Assembly (NCBI RefSeq): GCF_020080045.1
Contig: NZ_CP083451.1
Coordinates: forward strand, 248,001-312,000
Direction: 5' to 3'
DNA: 64,000 bases
From: Comamonas odontotermitis
GTDB taxonomy: Bacteria; Pseudomonadota; Gammaproteobacteria; Burkholderiales; Burkholderiaceae_C
The notes below the pieces were generated by a model. That model did not search any database, was not told the origin of the DNA, and worked only from the letters and a program-made list of their open reading frames with translations. Both the position numbers and the translations under genes were made by a program. Positions 7,625 through 17,187 of the stretch are shown here, one piece after another; the first letter of the stretch is position 1; the number at the start of each line of letters is the position of its first letter.

Positions 7625-8893
7625 ATGGATTCCGCCTCTGCACCACCCGCTGTCTCCCGCCAGGCCTGGAGCGTTCTCGCCGTCAGCACGCTGGCCTTCA
7701 CCGTCTGCTTCATGGTGTGGATGATGTTTGGCGTCATCGGCATTCCGCTCAAGAAGCAGCTGGGCCTGAATGCCACCGAGTTCGGCCTGCTCACCGCCAT
7801 GCCTGTGCTCTCGGGCTCGCTGGTGCGGGTGCCGCTGGGCATCTGGACGGACCGCTATGGCGGCCGCATTGTGATGACCATATTGATGGCCGTCACTGTG
7901 CCAGCCATCTGGCTCATGGCCTATGCCACGCAGTACTGGCAGTTTCTGGTCATCGGCCTGTTTGTCGGTCTGGCTGGCGGCTCGTTCTCGGTAGGCACGC
8001 CTTACGTTGCACGCTGGTTCCCCAAGAGCCGCCAGGGCATGGCGATGGGTGTGTACGGCGCCGGCAACTCGGGCTCGGCGGTCAACAAGTTCCTCGCACC
8101 CGCACTGCTGGTGGTGGGCGGCTGGGTGCTGGTGCCCCAGGTCTATGCCGCCATCCTGGCGGGCACCGTGGTGCTGTTCTGGATGTTCAGTTCGCACGAT
8201 CCACGGCATCTGGTGGCCAGCAATGTGCGTTTTGTCGACCAGCTCAAGGCGTTGAAAGACCCGCGTGTGCTCAAGTACTGCCAGTACTACAGCATCGTGT
8301 TCGGTGGCTATGTGGCGCTCGCACTGTGGATGGTGCAGTACTACGTGGGCGAATACGGCCTCGATATCCGCGTGGCTGCGCTCCTGGCGGCCTGCTTTTC
8401 GTTGCCTGGCGGTGTGCTGCGCGCCATCGGCGGCGTGCTGTCAGACAAATATGGCGCCCACAAGGTCACCTGGTGGGTGATGTGGGTGAGCTGGATCTGC
8501 CTGTTCCTGCTGAGCTATCCGCAAACCGATTTCACCATTGCCACCATCAACGGCCCCAGGACATTCCACATCGGGCTGAACGTCTACACCTTCACTGCGC
8601 TGATGGGCGTGCTGGGCGTGGCTTTCGCCTTCGGCAAGGCCAGTGTCTTCAAGTACATCGGCGACGACTACCCCGACAACATCGGCGCCATCAGCGGCAT
8701 CGTCGGACTGGCTGGCGGCCTGGGTGGCTTTGTGCTGCCCATCATGTTCGGCGCCTTGCTGGATATGACCGGCGTGCGCGCCAGCGCTTTCATGCTGCTG
8801 TACGGCGTGGTCTGGGTTTCTCTCATCTGGATGTACTGGACCGAGGTGCGCCACACCGACCTGATGGGCAGCACCCCCGCCAAGAAGGCTTGA
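7625..8893 (+). CDS. narK1: Nitrate transporter, NarK1-type (MFS)
   Basis: 422 residues with about 12 membrane helices. MFS landmarks include RVPLGIWTDRYGGR between helices 2 and 3 and the NNP-family glycine-rich motif AGGSFSVGTPYVARWFPKSRQG; GVYGAGNSGSAVNKF is the second signature. It imports nitrate through the inner membrane. Two-transporter arrangements usually pair a NarK1 nitrate/proton symporter with a NarK2 nitrate/nitrite antiporter, and order here fits. I start at 7625 (MDSASAPP) rather than 7565 because the extension is non-hydrophobic and unlike relatives. It is the first gene of the nar operon, 33 nt before narK2. Confidence 0.9.
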   Translation: MDSASAPPAVSRQAWSVLAVSTLAFTVCFMVWMMFGVIGIPLKKQLGLNATEFGLLTAMPVLSGSLVRVPLGIWTDRYGGRIVMTILMAVTVPAIWLMAYATQYWQFLVIGLFVGLAGGSFSVGTPYVARWFPKSRQGMAMGVYGAGNSGSAVNKFLAPALLVVGGWVLVPQVYAAILAGTVVLFWMFSSHDPRHLVASNVRFVDQLKALKDPRVLKYCQYYSIVFGGYVALALWMVQYYVGEYGLDIRVAALLAACFSLPGGVLRAIGGVLSDKYGAHKVTWWVMWVSWICLFLLSYPQTDFTIATINGPRTFHIGLNVYTFTALMGVLGVAFAFGKASVFKYIGDDYPDNIGAISGIVGLAGGLGGFVLPIMFGALLDMTGVRASAFMLLYGVVWVSLIWMYWTEVRHTDLMGSTPAKKA

Positions 8894-8926
8894 AGGCCGC
8901 GTGAATATCTTCTGGAAAGAATCTCC

Positions 8927-10363
8927 ATGAACACTACAACCACCACTGCGCCGCGCCGCGGCAGCACCTTGAAAATCTGGACCCCGGAGGACAAGGCCTT
9001 CTGGGAAAAAGAGGGCGAAGCCATCGCCAAGCTCAATCTGTGGATTTCGGTACCCGCCCTCTTTCTGGCCTTTGCTGTCTGGCAGGTCTGGAGTGTGGTT
9101 GCCGTCAGCCTGCCGAGTCTGGGCTTCCAGTACTCGACCAACCAGCTCTTCTGGCTGGCGGCGGCGCCCGCGCTGTCCGGCGCCACGCTGCGCATCTTCT
9201 ACTCCTTCATGGTGCCCCTGGTCGGCGGACGCCGCTGGACGGCGATCTCCACCGCCAGCCTGCTGATCCCGGCCATCGGCATCGGTATTGCGGTGCAGGA
9301 CCCGAGCACGCCCTATCCCACGATGCTGATCCTGGCCCTGCTGTGCGGGCTGGGAGGCGGCAATTTCAGCTCCAGCATGGCCAATATCAGCTACTTCTTC
9401 CCCAAGGACCGCAAAGGCTCGGCGCTGGGCGTGAACGCTGGCCTGGGCAACCTGGGGGTGTCGGTGGTGCAATTCCTCAGTCCCATCGTCGTCACGGCAG
9501 GGCTGCTGGGTGTGTTCGGTGGCGATCCGCAGACCATCACCAAGGGCGGCGCCCAGGTGCAGGTCTGGATGCAGAACGCCGCCTTCATCTGGGTGCCATG
9601 GATCGTGCTTGCCTCGGTTGCAGCGTGGTTCGGCATGAATGATGTGGCCGACGCCAAGGCCTCGGTGGCAGCACAGGCGGCCATCTTCGTGCAGCCGCAC
9701 AACTGGATCATGTGTGTGCTGTACCTGGGCACCTTCGGCTCCTTCATCGGCTTTGCTGCGGGCTTTCCCCTGCTGATCAAGAGCCAGTTTCCCGCCGTCA
9801 ACCCCTTGACCTATGCGTGGCTTGGCCCGCTGGTGGGCGCCGTGATCCGTCCCTTTGGCGGCTGGCTTGCCGACAAGGTCGGCGGTGGCGTGGTCACTAT
9901 GTGGAACTTCCTGGTGATGGCTTTGGCCGTGCTGGGCGTGCTGTATTTCCTGCCCAAGGGCGCGAGTGCGCTGGCGCTTTCAATCGGGCCTGCCGAGGGC
10001 AATTTCACTGGCTTCTTTCTGATGTTCCTGCTGCTGTTTGTCACCACCGGCATCGGCAATGGATCGACCTTCCGGATGATTCCCATCATCTTCAACCAGC
10101 TCGCCCTGCGCCAGGCCGGCAAGGACGCAGCGGCGCAGGCTTCCGCAATCAAGGAAGGCAATGTGCTGGGCGCTGCTGCGGTCGGCTTTGCCGGTGCGTT
10201 TGGCGCCTACGGCGGCTTCTTCATTCCCAAGAGCTACGGCACTTCCATCGCTGCCACCGGCGGCCCGGAGGCAGCGCTGTGGGTCTTTGCCGCCTTCTAC
10301 CTGCTGTGTGTGGTCATCACCTGGTGGTGCTATGGGCGCCGCCAAGCCTCCATGCCCTGCTGA
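8927..10363 (+). CDS. narK2: Nitrate/nitrite antiporter, NarK2-type (MFS)
   Basis: 478 residues, about 12 membrane helices after a 38-residue cytoplasmic N-terminus. The NNP signatures are ALLCGLGGGNFSSSMANISY followed by FFPKDRKGSALGVNAGLGNLGVS, the latter carrying the GxNxGxS-type motif typical of NarK2. It most likely exports nitrite in exchange for nitrate, protecting the cell while NarG works. The ribosome site GGAAAG lies just upstream of the ATG. Stop to narG start is 26 nt, so it is co-transcribed with narG. Confidence 0.92.
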   Translation: MNTTTTTAPRRGSTLKIWTPEDKAFWEKEGEAIAKLNLWISVPALFLAFAVWQVWSVVAVSLPSLGFQYSTNQLFWLAAAPALSGATLRIFYSFMVPLVGGRRWTAISTASLLIPAIGIGIAVQDPSTPYPTMLILALLCGLGGGNFSSSMANISYFFPKDRKGSALGVNAGLGNLGVSVVQFLSPIVVTAGLLGVFGGDPQTITKGGAQVQVWMQNAAFIWVPWIVLASVAAWFGMNDVADAKASVAAQAAIFVQPHNWIMCVLYLGTFGSFIGFAAGFPLLIKSQFPAVNPLTYAWLGPLVGAVIRPFGGWLADKVGGGVVTMWNFLVMALAVLGVLYFLPKGASALALSIGPAEGNFTGFFLMFLLLFVTTGIGNGSTFRMIPIIFNQLALRQAGKDAAAQASAIKEGNVLGAAAVGFAGAFGAYGGFFIPKSYGTSIAATGGPEAALWVFAAFYLLCVVITWWCYGRRQASMPC

Positions 10364-10389
10364 ACCTTCACGAGAAAACGAGAACCACC

Positions 10390-13300
10390 ATGAGTCATTT
10401 CCTCGACCGCCTCACCCACTTTCGCCTGCCCAAGGAAAGCTTTGCCGACGGCCACGGCCGTACCACGGGCGAAGACCGCACCTGGGAAGACGCCTACCGC
10501 GCCCGCTGGTCGCATGACAAGATCGTGCGCAGCACGCATGGCGTGAACTGCACCGGCTCGTGCTCCTGGAAGATCTATGTCAAGGGCGGCATCGTCACCT
10601 GGGAAACCCAGCAGACCGACTACCCCCGCACCCGCTGGGACATGCCCAACCACGAGCCACGTGGCTGCGCGCGCGGCGCCAGCTACAGCTGGTACCTGTA
10701 CAGCGCCAACCGCGTGAAATATCCGATGGTGCGCGGCCGGCTGCTGGAGCGCTGGCGCGCTGCGCTGGCCGTGGCCAAAACACCCGTGGATGCCTGGGCC
10801 CTGATCGTGCAGGACGATGCTGCGCGGCGCGACTACCAGAGCGTGCGCGGCATGGGCGGATTCGTGCGCAGCAGCTGGGACGAGGTCAACCAGCTGGTAG
10901 CTGCAGCCAACGTCTACACCATCAAGCAACACGGGCCCGACCGCATCATCGGCTTCTCGCCCATTCCTGCGATGAGCATGGTCAGCTATGCGGCGGGCAG
11001 CCGCTACCTGAGCCTGATTGGCGGCGTGTGCATGAGCTTCTACGACTGGTACTGCGACCTGCCGCCAGCCAGCCCGCAGGTATGGGGCGAGCAGACCGAC
11101 GTGCCTGAATCGGCCGACTGGTACAACAGCAGCTACATCATCGCCTGGGGCTCCAACGTGCCGCAGACGCGCACACCCGATGCCCACTTCTTCACCGAGG
11201 TGCGCTACAAGGGTGCAAAGACCGTTGCCGTGACGCCCGACTACAGCGAGGTGGCCAAGCTCTCCGATGTCTGGCTGCATCCCACGCAGGGCACCGACGC
11301 GGCGCTGGCCATGGCCATGGGCCATGTGGCGTTCAAGGAGTTCTACTTCGACCGGCGCAGCGAATACTTCGACGACTACGCACGCCGCTACACCGATCTG
11401 CCCATGCTGGTGCTGCTGGAAAGCCAAACCCTGCCCGACGGCAGCGTGGTGCAAGTTCCGGGCCGCTACCTGCGCGCCAGCGACTTCAACGGCAAGCTCG
11501 GGCAGCAGAACAACCCGGAGTGGAAGACCATGGCCTTCGACAGCGATGGCCGCGCCGTGCTGCCGCACGGCTCCATCGGTTTCCGCTGGGGGGCCGAGGA
11601 CCGCGACGACGCCGGCAAATGGAACCTGGAGGCCAAGGAGGCACGCCACGGCGCCGAGGTGAAACTCAAGCTCTCGGTGCTGGAAGACGGCAGCCAGGCG
11701 CATGAGGTTGTCGATGTGGGCTTTCCTTACTTTGGCGGCATTGCCACGCCGCATTTCACGGCCAACGAACAGCAGGGCAATGTGAACCGCGCCCGTGTGC
11801 CGGCTGTGCGCCTGCGCCTGGATTGTGATGGTGAATACAGCGAGGCGCTGGTTGCCACCGTGTTCGACCTGCAGGCCGCGCAGTACGGCATCGACCGTGG
11901 TTTGGGCAGTGGTGCTGCCAGCTACGACGACAACGCACCGTACACCCCGGCATGGGCCGAGCAGATCACCGGCGTGCCGCGCCAGCAGATCATCACCGTG
12001 GCGCGCGAATTTGCAGACAACGCGGACAAGACGCGCGGCAAGTCCATGGTCATCATCGGTGCGGCGATGAACCACTGGTACCACTGCGACATGAACTACC
12101 GTGGCGTCATCAATCTGCTGATGCTGTGCGGCTGCATTGGCCAGAGCGGCGGCGGCTGGTCGCACTACGTGGGCCAGGAAAAGCTGCGCCCGCAGACCGG
12201 ATGGACGGCGCTGGCCTTCGCACTCGATTGGGCACGGCCACCACGCCAGCAGAACAGCACCAGCTTTTTCTACGCGCACACCGACCAGTGGCGCTACGAG
12301 AAACTGGGCATGGAAGAAATCGTCAGCCCCTTGGCCGATCGGAGCCAGTACGGTGGCAGCATGATCGACTACAACGTGCGCGCCGAGCGCATGGGCTGGT
12401 TGCCGAGCGCCCCGCAGCTCAAGACCAATCCGCTGTCGATTGCTGCGCAGGCCGATACGGCGGGCTTGGCGCCACGCGATTATGTGGCCCAGGGCCTCAA
12501 GAGCGGCAGCCTCACGATGAGCTGCGAAGACCCGGACGCCCCCGAGAACTGGCCGCGCAACCTTTTCGTGTGGCGCAGCAACCTGCTGGGCTCCAGCGGC
12601 AAGGGGCACGAGTACTTCTGCAAACACCTGCTGGGCACCGACAACGGCGTGCAAGGTAAGGACCTCGGCCCGCAGGATGCCAAGCCCGAAGAGGTGACCT
12701 GGCATGCCCAGGCGCCCCAGGGCAAGCTGGATCTGCTGGTTACGCTCGACTTCCGCATGAGTACCACCTGCCTCTACTCCGATGTGGTGCTGCCCACGGC
12801 CAGCTGGTACGAGAAAAACGATCTCAACACCAGTGACATGCATCCCTTTATCCACCCACTGTCGGCTGCGGTCGATCCGGTGTGGGAGTCGCGTTCCGAC
12901 TGGGAAATCTACAAGGGCTTTGCCAAGGCTTTCAGTGAGGTCTGCGTGGGCCATCTGGGCGTGGAGCGCGATACCGTGCTCACGCCGCTGATGCACGACA
13001 CCCCCGCCGAGCTGGCGCAGCCCTACGGCGTGGCCGAGTGGAAAAAAGGCGAGTGCGACCTTATCCCCGGCAAGACGGCGCCACAGGTCACGGTGGTGGA
13101 GCGCGACTACCCCAACACCTACAAGCGCTTTACCGCGCTGGGCCCGCTGATGGACAAGCTGGGCAACGGCGGCAAGGGCATCAACTGGAAAACCGGCACC
13201 GAGGTGGAACAACTGGGCCAGTTGAATGGCCTGACCACCGAGCCCGGCGTGACCGAAGGCCGCCCACGCATCGTCAGCGACATCGACGCCTGCGAAGTCA

Positions 13301-14196
13301 TCCTGCAGCTGGCTCCCGAGACCAATGGCCACGTGGCTGTGAAGGCATGGGAGGCGCTGGAAAAAGCCACGGGCCGCGAACACAAACACCTGGCCCTGTA
13401 CCGCGAGGACGAAAAGATCCGCTATCGCGACATTCAGGCGCAGCCGCGCAAGATCATCAGCTCGCCCACCTGGAGCGGCATCGAGAGCGAAACGGTGAGC
13501 TACAACGCGGGCTATACCAATGTGCACGAGCTGATTCCATGGCGCACGCTCACCGGCCGCCAGCAGTTCTACCAGGATCACCCCTGGATGGTGGCCTTCG
13601 GCGAGGGCTTCTCCAGCTACCGTCCGCCGGTCGACATGAAGGCCACGGCTGGCATGCAGGGCATCAAACCCAATGGGCACCCCGAGATCCAGCTCAACTT
13701 CATCACGCCGCACCAGAAGTGGGGCATCCACAGCACGTACACCGACAACCTGCTGATGCTTACGCTCAACCGTGGCGGCCCTGTGGCGTGGATCAGCGAG
13801 GAGGACGCCAAGCGCGCCGGTATCGAAGACAACGACTGGATGGAGATGTTCAACCTCAATGGTGCAGTCGCCGTGCGCGCGGTGGTAAGCCAGCGCGTCA
13901 ATCCCGGCATGGTGCTGATGTACCACGCGCAGGAAAAGATCATCAACACACCCGGCAGTGAGATCACCGGCGTGCGTGGTGGTATCCACAACTCGGTCAC
14001 GCGCATCGTGCTCAAACCCACGCACATGATCGGTGGCTACGCGCAGTACAGCTACGGCTTCAACTACTACGGAACCATCGGCACCAACCGCGACGAATTC
14101 GTCGTCGTGCGCAAGATGGCCAAGGTGGACTGGCTGGACACGCCGCGCGATGACCACCTGGCTGGTGCTTACCAGTCGCAGGGCGAGAACCCCTGA
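10390..14196 (+). CDS. narG: Respiratory nitrate reductase, catalytic alpha subunit
   Basis: 1268 residues, the usual NarG size. H50, C54, C58 (HGVNCTGSCSW) and C93 (CARGAS) bind the FS0 [4Fe-4S] cluster at the same positions as in E. coli NarG, and D223 in YDWYCDLPP corresponds to the Asp that ligates molybdenum. It reduces nitrate to nitrite with Mo-bis-MGD on the cytoplasmic side of the membrane. No Tat signal is seen, as expected for a cytoplasm-facing NarG. The frame is open far upstream into narK2, but the ATG at 10390 gives the family N-terminus (MSHFLDRLTHFRLPKESFADGHG). It is followed after 29 nt by narH. Confidence 0.98.
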   Translation: MSHFLDRLTHFRLPKESFADGHGRTTGEDRTWEDAYRARWSHDKIVRSTHGVNCTGSCSWKIYVKGGIVTWETQQTDYPRTRWDMPNHEPRGCARGASYSWYLYSANRVKYPMVRGRLLERWRAALAVAKTPVDAWALIVQDDAARRDYQSVRGMGGFVRSSWDEVNQLVAAANVYTIKQHGPDRIIGFSPIPAMSMVSYAAGSRYLSLIGGVCMSFYDWYCDLPPASPQVWGEQTDVPESADWYNSSYIIAWGSNVPQTRTPDAHFFTEVRYKGAKTVAVTPDYSEVAKLSDVWLHPTQGTDAALAMAMGHVAFKEFYFDRRSEYFDDYARRYTDLPMLVLLESQTLPDGSVVQVPGRYLRASDFNGKLGQQNNPEWKTMAFDSDGRAVLPHGSIGFRWGAEDRDDAGKWNLEAKEARHGAEVKLKLSVLEDGSQAHEVVDVGFPYFGGIATPHFTANEQQGNVNRARVPAVRLRLDCDGEYSEALVATVFDLQAAQYGIDRGLGSGAASYDDNAPYTPAWAEQITGVPRQQIITVAREFADNADKTRGKSMVIIGAAMNHWYHCDMNYRGVINLLMLCGCIGQSGGGWSHYVGQEKLRPQTGWTALAFALDWARPPRQQNSTSFFYAHTDQWRYEKLGMEEIVSPLADRSQYGGSMIDYNVRAERMGWLPSAPQLKTNPLSIAAQADTAGLAPRDYVAQGLKSGSLTMSCEDPDAPENWPRNLFVWRSNLLGSSGKGHEYFCKHLLGTDNGVQGKDLGPQDAKPEEVTWHAQAPQGKLDLLVTLDFRMSTTCLYSDVVLPTASWYEKNDLNTSDMHPFIHPLSAAVDPVWESRSDWEIYKGFAKAFSEVCVGHLGVERDTVLTPLMHDTPAELAQPYGVAEWKKGECDLIPGKTAPQVTVVERDYPNTYKRFTALGPLMDKLGNGGKGINWKTGTEVEQLGQLNGLTTEPGVTEGRPRIVSDIDACEVILQLAPETNGHVAVKAWEALEKATGREHKHLALYREDEKIRYRDIQAQPRKIISSPTWSGIESETVSYNAGYTNVHELIPWRTLTGRQQFYQDHPWMVAFGEGFSSYRPPVDMKATAGMQGIKPNGHPEIQLNFITPHQKWGIHSTYTDNLLMLTLNRGGPVAWISEEDAKRAGIEDNDWMEMFNLNGAVAVRAVVSQRVNPGMVLMYHAQEKIINTPGSEITGVRGGIHNSVTRIVLKPTHMIGGYAQYSYGFNYYGTIGTNRDEFVVVRKMAKVDWLDTPRDDHLAGAYQSQGENP

Positions 14197-14225
14197 TTCC
14201 GATCAGAAAGAACAAGGAAACCGCG

Positions 14226-15749
14226 ATGAAAGTACGTGCACAGATCGGCATGGTGCTGAACCTGGACAAATGCATCGGCTGCCATACCTGCAGCGTGACC
14301 TGCAAGAACGTCTGGACCAGCCGCCCCGGCGTGGAATACGCCTGGTTCAACAACGTCGAGACCAAGCCCGGCATTGGCTACCCCAAGGAGTGGGAAAACC
14401 AGGAGCGCTGGAATGGCGGCTGGACCCGCAAGGCTGATGGCTCCATCGTGCCGCGCCAGGGCGGCAAATGGCAGCTGCTGATGAAGATCTTCGCCAACCC
14501 CAACCTGCCGGAGATCGACGACTACTACGAGCCCTTCACCTTCGACTACGACCACCTGCAGAGTGCCAAGGAGATGAAGGCAGCGCCTACGGCCCGTCCG
14601 CGCAGCCTCATTACCGGCCAGCGCATGGAGAAGATCGAGTGGGGCCCGAACTGGGAGGAAATTCTGGGCGGTGAATTCAGCAAGCGCAGCCGGGACAAGA
14701 ATTTTGACGAGGTGCAGAAGGACATCTATGGCCAGTTCGAGAACACCTTCATGATGTACCTGCCGCGTCTGTGCGAGCACTGCCTCAACCCCGCCTGCGT
14801 GGCAAGCTGCCCGAGCGGTTCGATCTACAAGCGCGAGGAAGACGGCATCGTGCTGATCGACCAGGACAAGTGCCGCGGCTGGCGCATGTGCGTCTCGGGC
14901 TGCCCCTACAAGAAGATTTACTACAACTGGAAGAGCGGCAAGGCCGAAAAGTGCATCTTCTGCTACCCACGCATCGAAGCCGGGCAGCCCACCGTGTGCT
15001 CGGAAACCTGCGTCGGCCGTATCCGTTATCTGGGTGTGCTGCTCTACGATGCCGACCGCATCGAACAGGCTGCCAGCGTCGAAAAGGACAAGGACCTGTA
15101 CCAGGCCCAGCTGGACGTCTTCCTCGACCCGAACGACCCGGCGGTGATCGAGCAGGCCCGCCGCGACGGTATCCCCGAGGCCTGGCTGATCGCTGCGCGC
15201 AACAGCCCCGTCTACAAGATGGCGGTGGACTGGAAGGTTGCACTGCCGCTGCATCCCGAGTACCGCACGCTGCCCATGGTCTGGTACGTGCCACCGCTGT
15301 CGCCCATTACTGCAGCGGCCCAGGCCGGCCACGTGAGCGCCAACGGCGAGTTGCCGGATGTGAACCAGCTGCGCATTCCTGTCAAATACCTGGCCAACCT
15401 GCTCACCGCAGGCGACACCGTGCCGGTGGTGCGGGCGCTGGAACGTATGCTGGCCATGCGCGCCTACCAGCGCGGCAAACATGTGGAAGGTATGCCCAAC
15501 CAAGCGGCACTGCAACAGGCGCAGCTGTCTGTGGCCGAAGCTGAAGAGATGTACCGGATCATGGCCATTGCCAATTACGAAGACCGCTTTGTGATCCCTA
15601 CCACGCACCGCGAATACGCCGAAAACGCCTTCAATGTGCGCGGCGGCTGCGGGTTCTCCTTTGGCAACGGCTGCAGCGAGGGCGAGACCGAAACCAGCCT
15701 GTTTGGCAGCGAGAAGAAGCGCACCATCCCCATCAAGGCGACGCTGTGA
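14226..15749 (+). CDS. narH: Respiratory nitrate reductase, iron-sulfur beta subunit
   Basis: 507 residues. Four cysteine groups are visible: CIGCHTCSVTC near the N-terminus, LCEHCLNPACVASCP, CRGWRMCVSGCP and CIFCYPRIEAGQPTVCSETC. The Trp in CRGWRMC replaces a cysteine and marks the [3Fe-4S] cluster, the other three being [4Fe-4S]. NarH passes electrons from the NarI haems to NarG. AAGGAAA precedes the ATG. It sits between narG and narJ with short gaps, and narJ begins 11 nt after its stop. Confidence 0.98.
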   Translation: MKVRAQIGMVLNLDKCIGCHTCSVTCKNVWTSRPGVEYAWFNNVETKPGIGYPKEWENQERWNGGWTRKADGSIVPRQGGKWQLLMKIFANPNLPEIDDYYEPFTFDYDHLQSAKEMKAAPTARPRSLITGQRMEKIEWGPNWEEILGGEFSKRSRDKNFDEVQKDIYGQFENTFMMYLPRLCEHCLNPACVASCPSGSIYKREEDGIVLIDQDKCRGWRMCVSGCPYKKIYYNWKSGKAEKCIFCYPRIEAGQPTVCSETCVGRIRYLGVLLYDADRIEQAASVEKDKDLYQAQLDVFLDPNDPAVIEQARRDGIPEAWLIAARNSPVYKMAVDWKVALPLHPEYRTLPMVWYVPPLSPITAAAQAGHVSANGELPDVNQLRIPVKYLANLLTAGDTVPVVRALERMLAMRAYQRGKHVEGMPNQAALQQAQLSVAEAEEMYRIMAIANYEDRFVIPTTHREYAENAFNVRGGCGFSFGNGCSEGETETSLFGSEKKRTIPIKATL

Positions 15750-15760
15750 GGAGAGAAGAC

Positions 15761-16447
15761 ATGAAAGACAGTATCAGCTTCACCCTGCGCGCACTGGCCC
15801 ACCTGCTGCGCTACCCGGATGCCGACATGCGTGGCCACCTGGTGGACATCCATACCGCGTTGAACGCCGAAAACGCGCTGGGCAATGTGCGCCGCACTGA
15901 ACTCGACGCCCTGATGGATCGCCTGCTGGCAGAAGGCATGGATGCCGAAGCCAGCTATGTAGACCTGTTTGACCGTGGACGCGGCACTGCACTGCACTTA
16001 TTCGAGCATGTGCACGGCGATTCGCGTGACCGCGGGCCGGCGATGGTCGATCTGGTGAAAACCTACGAGCGGGCTGGCCTGCTGCTGGACCCTGCCGAAC
16101 TGCCAGACCACCTGACTGTGCTGCTGGAGTTCGCCTCCACCCAGCCGACGCAGGAGGCGCGTGCCTTCATTGGAGAGTTTGCGCACATTCTGCAATCCAT
16201 CGCCGCTGCCCTGGTGCGCCGCCAAAGCGACTATGCCGCCGTGGTGTCTGCCGTGCTTGACCTGGCAGGCCAGCCGGTGGTGGCAGATGCGCCAGCCGCT
16301 TCCTTGCCCGCTGATGAGTCATTGGATGCAAGCTGGGAAGAGCCAGCAGCATTTGGCGGCTGCAACAGCCAAGGGCAGGCAGCACCCGGCACCCCGCAAC
16401 CCATCCACATCATGCGGCGCCAGCCACCGGCCGGCGCCGCCCGCTGA
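15761..16447 (+). CDS. narJ: Nitrate reductase assembly chaperone NarJ
   Basis: 228 residues from the ATG at 15761, which follows GGAGAG; an in-frame GTG at 15746 overlapping narH is less likely. NarJ (TorD/DmsD-like all-helical chaperone) keeps apo-NarGH competent for molybdenum cofactor insertion and membrane attachment. Typical parts are TLRALAHLLRYPD, the core DLFDRGRGTALHLFEHVHGDSRDRG, and a variable C-terminal tail. It stands in the invariant GHJI order, 17 nt before narI. Confidence 0.95.
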   Translation: MKDSISFTLRALAHLLRYPDADMRGHLVDIHTALNAENALGNVRRTELDALMDRLLAEGMDAEASYVDLFDRGRGTALHLFEHVHGDSRDRGPAMVDLVKTYERAGLLLDPAELPDHLTVLLEFASTQPTQEARAFIGEFAHILQSIAAALVRRQSDYAAVVSAVLDLAGQPVVADAPAASLPADESLDASWEEPAAFGGCNSQGQAAPGTPQPIHIMRRQPPAGAAR

Positions 16448-16464
16448 ATCCCGAGGAGCCCGCC

Positions 16465-17187
16465 ATGCCACTTGCATTGCACAACTTCCTGTTTGTCGTC
16501 TACCCCTACATTTGCCTGGCCGTCTTCCTGATGGGCAGCCTCGCGCGCTTCGACCGCGACCAGTACACCTGGAAAAGCGATTCGTCGCAGCTGCTGCGCT
16601 CCGGCCAGCTGCGCTGGGGCAGCAACCTGTTCCATATCGGCATTCTGTTTCTGCTGTTCGGCCATACCGTGGGCCTGCTCACGCCGCATTTCATGTACGA
16701 GTGGCTGATCACCGCGCCACAAAAGCAGATGCTGGCCATCGTCTCCGGTGGCGTTGCCGGTGTGGTGTGCTTCATCGGCCTGACGTTGCTGCTGCACCGG
16801 CGCATTGCCGATCCGCGCATCCGCCGCACCAGCCACCGCACCGATCTGGCCATCCTCATCATCCTGTGGGTGCAACTGGTGCTGGGCCTGGCGACTTTGC
16901 CGGCATCGTTTTCGCACCGGGCTGACGCCAGCGCCATGCTGGTGCTGGCCGACTGGGCGCAGCGCATCGTCACCTTCCGCCCCGACGCTGCAGGTCTGGT
17001 GGCGCTGGACTGGCCGTTCAAGGTGCACATGGTGCTGGGCATGACCATCTTCCTGCTGTTCCCCTTCAGCCGTCTGGTGCATGTATGGAGCGGTCTGGCT
17101 TCGGTGGCCTACCTGGCGCGCCCCTACCAATTGGTGCGCTCGCGCCGATTGAACCTGCCAGAAAACCGTGAAGGAGGCCGGTCATGA
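16465..17187 (+). CDS. narI: Respiratory nitrate reductase, cytochrome b gamma subunit
   Basis: 240 residues with five membrane helices. Two His pairs that bind the b haems are visible in LFHIGILFLLFGHTVG and, near the C-terminus, KVHMVLGMTIFLLFPFSRLVHVWSG. NarI oxidises quinol at the periplasmic side and anchors NarGH to the inner membrane. GAGGAG precedes the start. Its stop overlaps the next start (ATGA), which couples the isomerase to the operon. Confidence 0.97.
   Translation: MPLALHNFLFVVYPYICLAVFLMGSLARFDRDQYTWKSDSSQLLRSGQLRWGSNLFHIGILFLLFGHTVGLLTPHFMYEWLITAPQKQMLAIVSGGVAGVVCFIGLTLLLHRRIADPRIRRTSHRTDLAILIILWVQLVLGLATLPASFSHRADASAMLVLADWAQRIVTFRPDAAGLVALDWPFKVHMVLGMTIFLLFPFSRLVHVWSGLASVAYLARPYQLVRSRRLNLPENREGGRS

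Noticed and set aside
9712..10389. 226-codon N-terminal extension of narG
   Set aside because: It overlaps narK2 in another frame; starting at 10390 puts H50, C54, C58 and C93 at the same residue numbers as E. coli NarG.
10330..14157. Very long open frame antisense to narG (about 1275 codons)
   Set aside because: It is the complement of a strongly GC3-biased gene; the protein is His/Ala/Gly-rich without any domain, while narG on the other strand has every catalytic residue.
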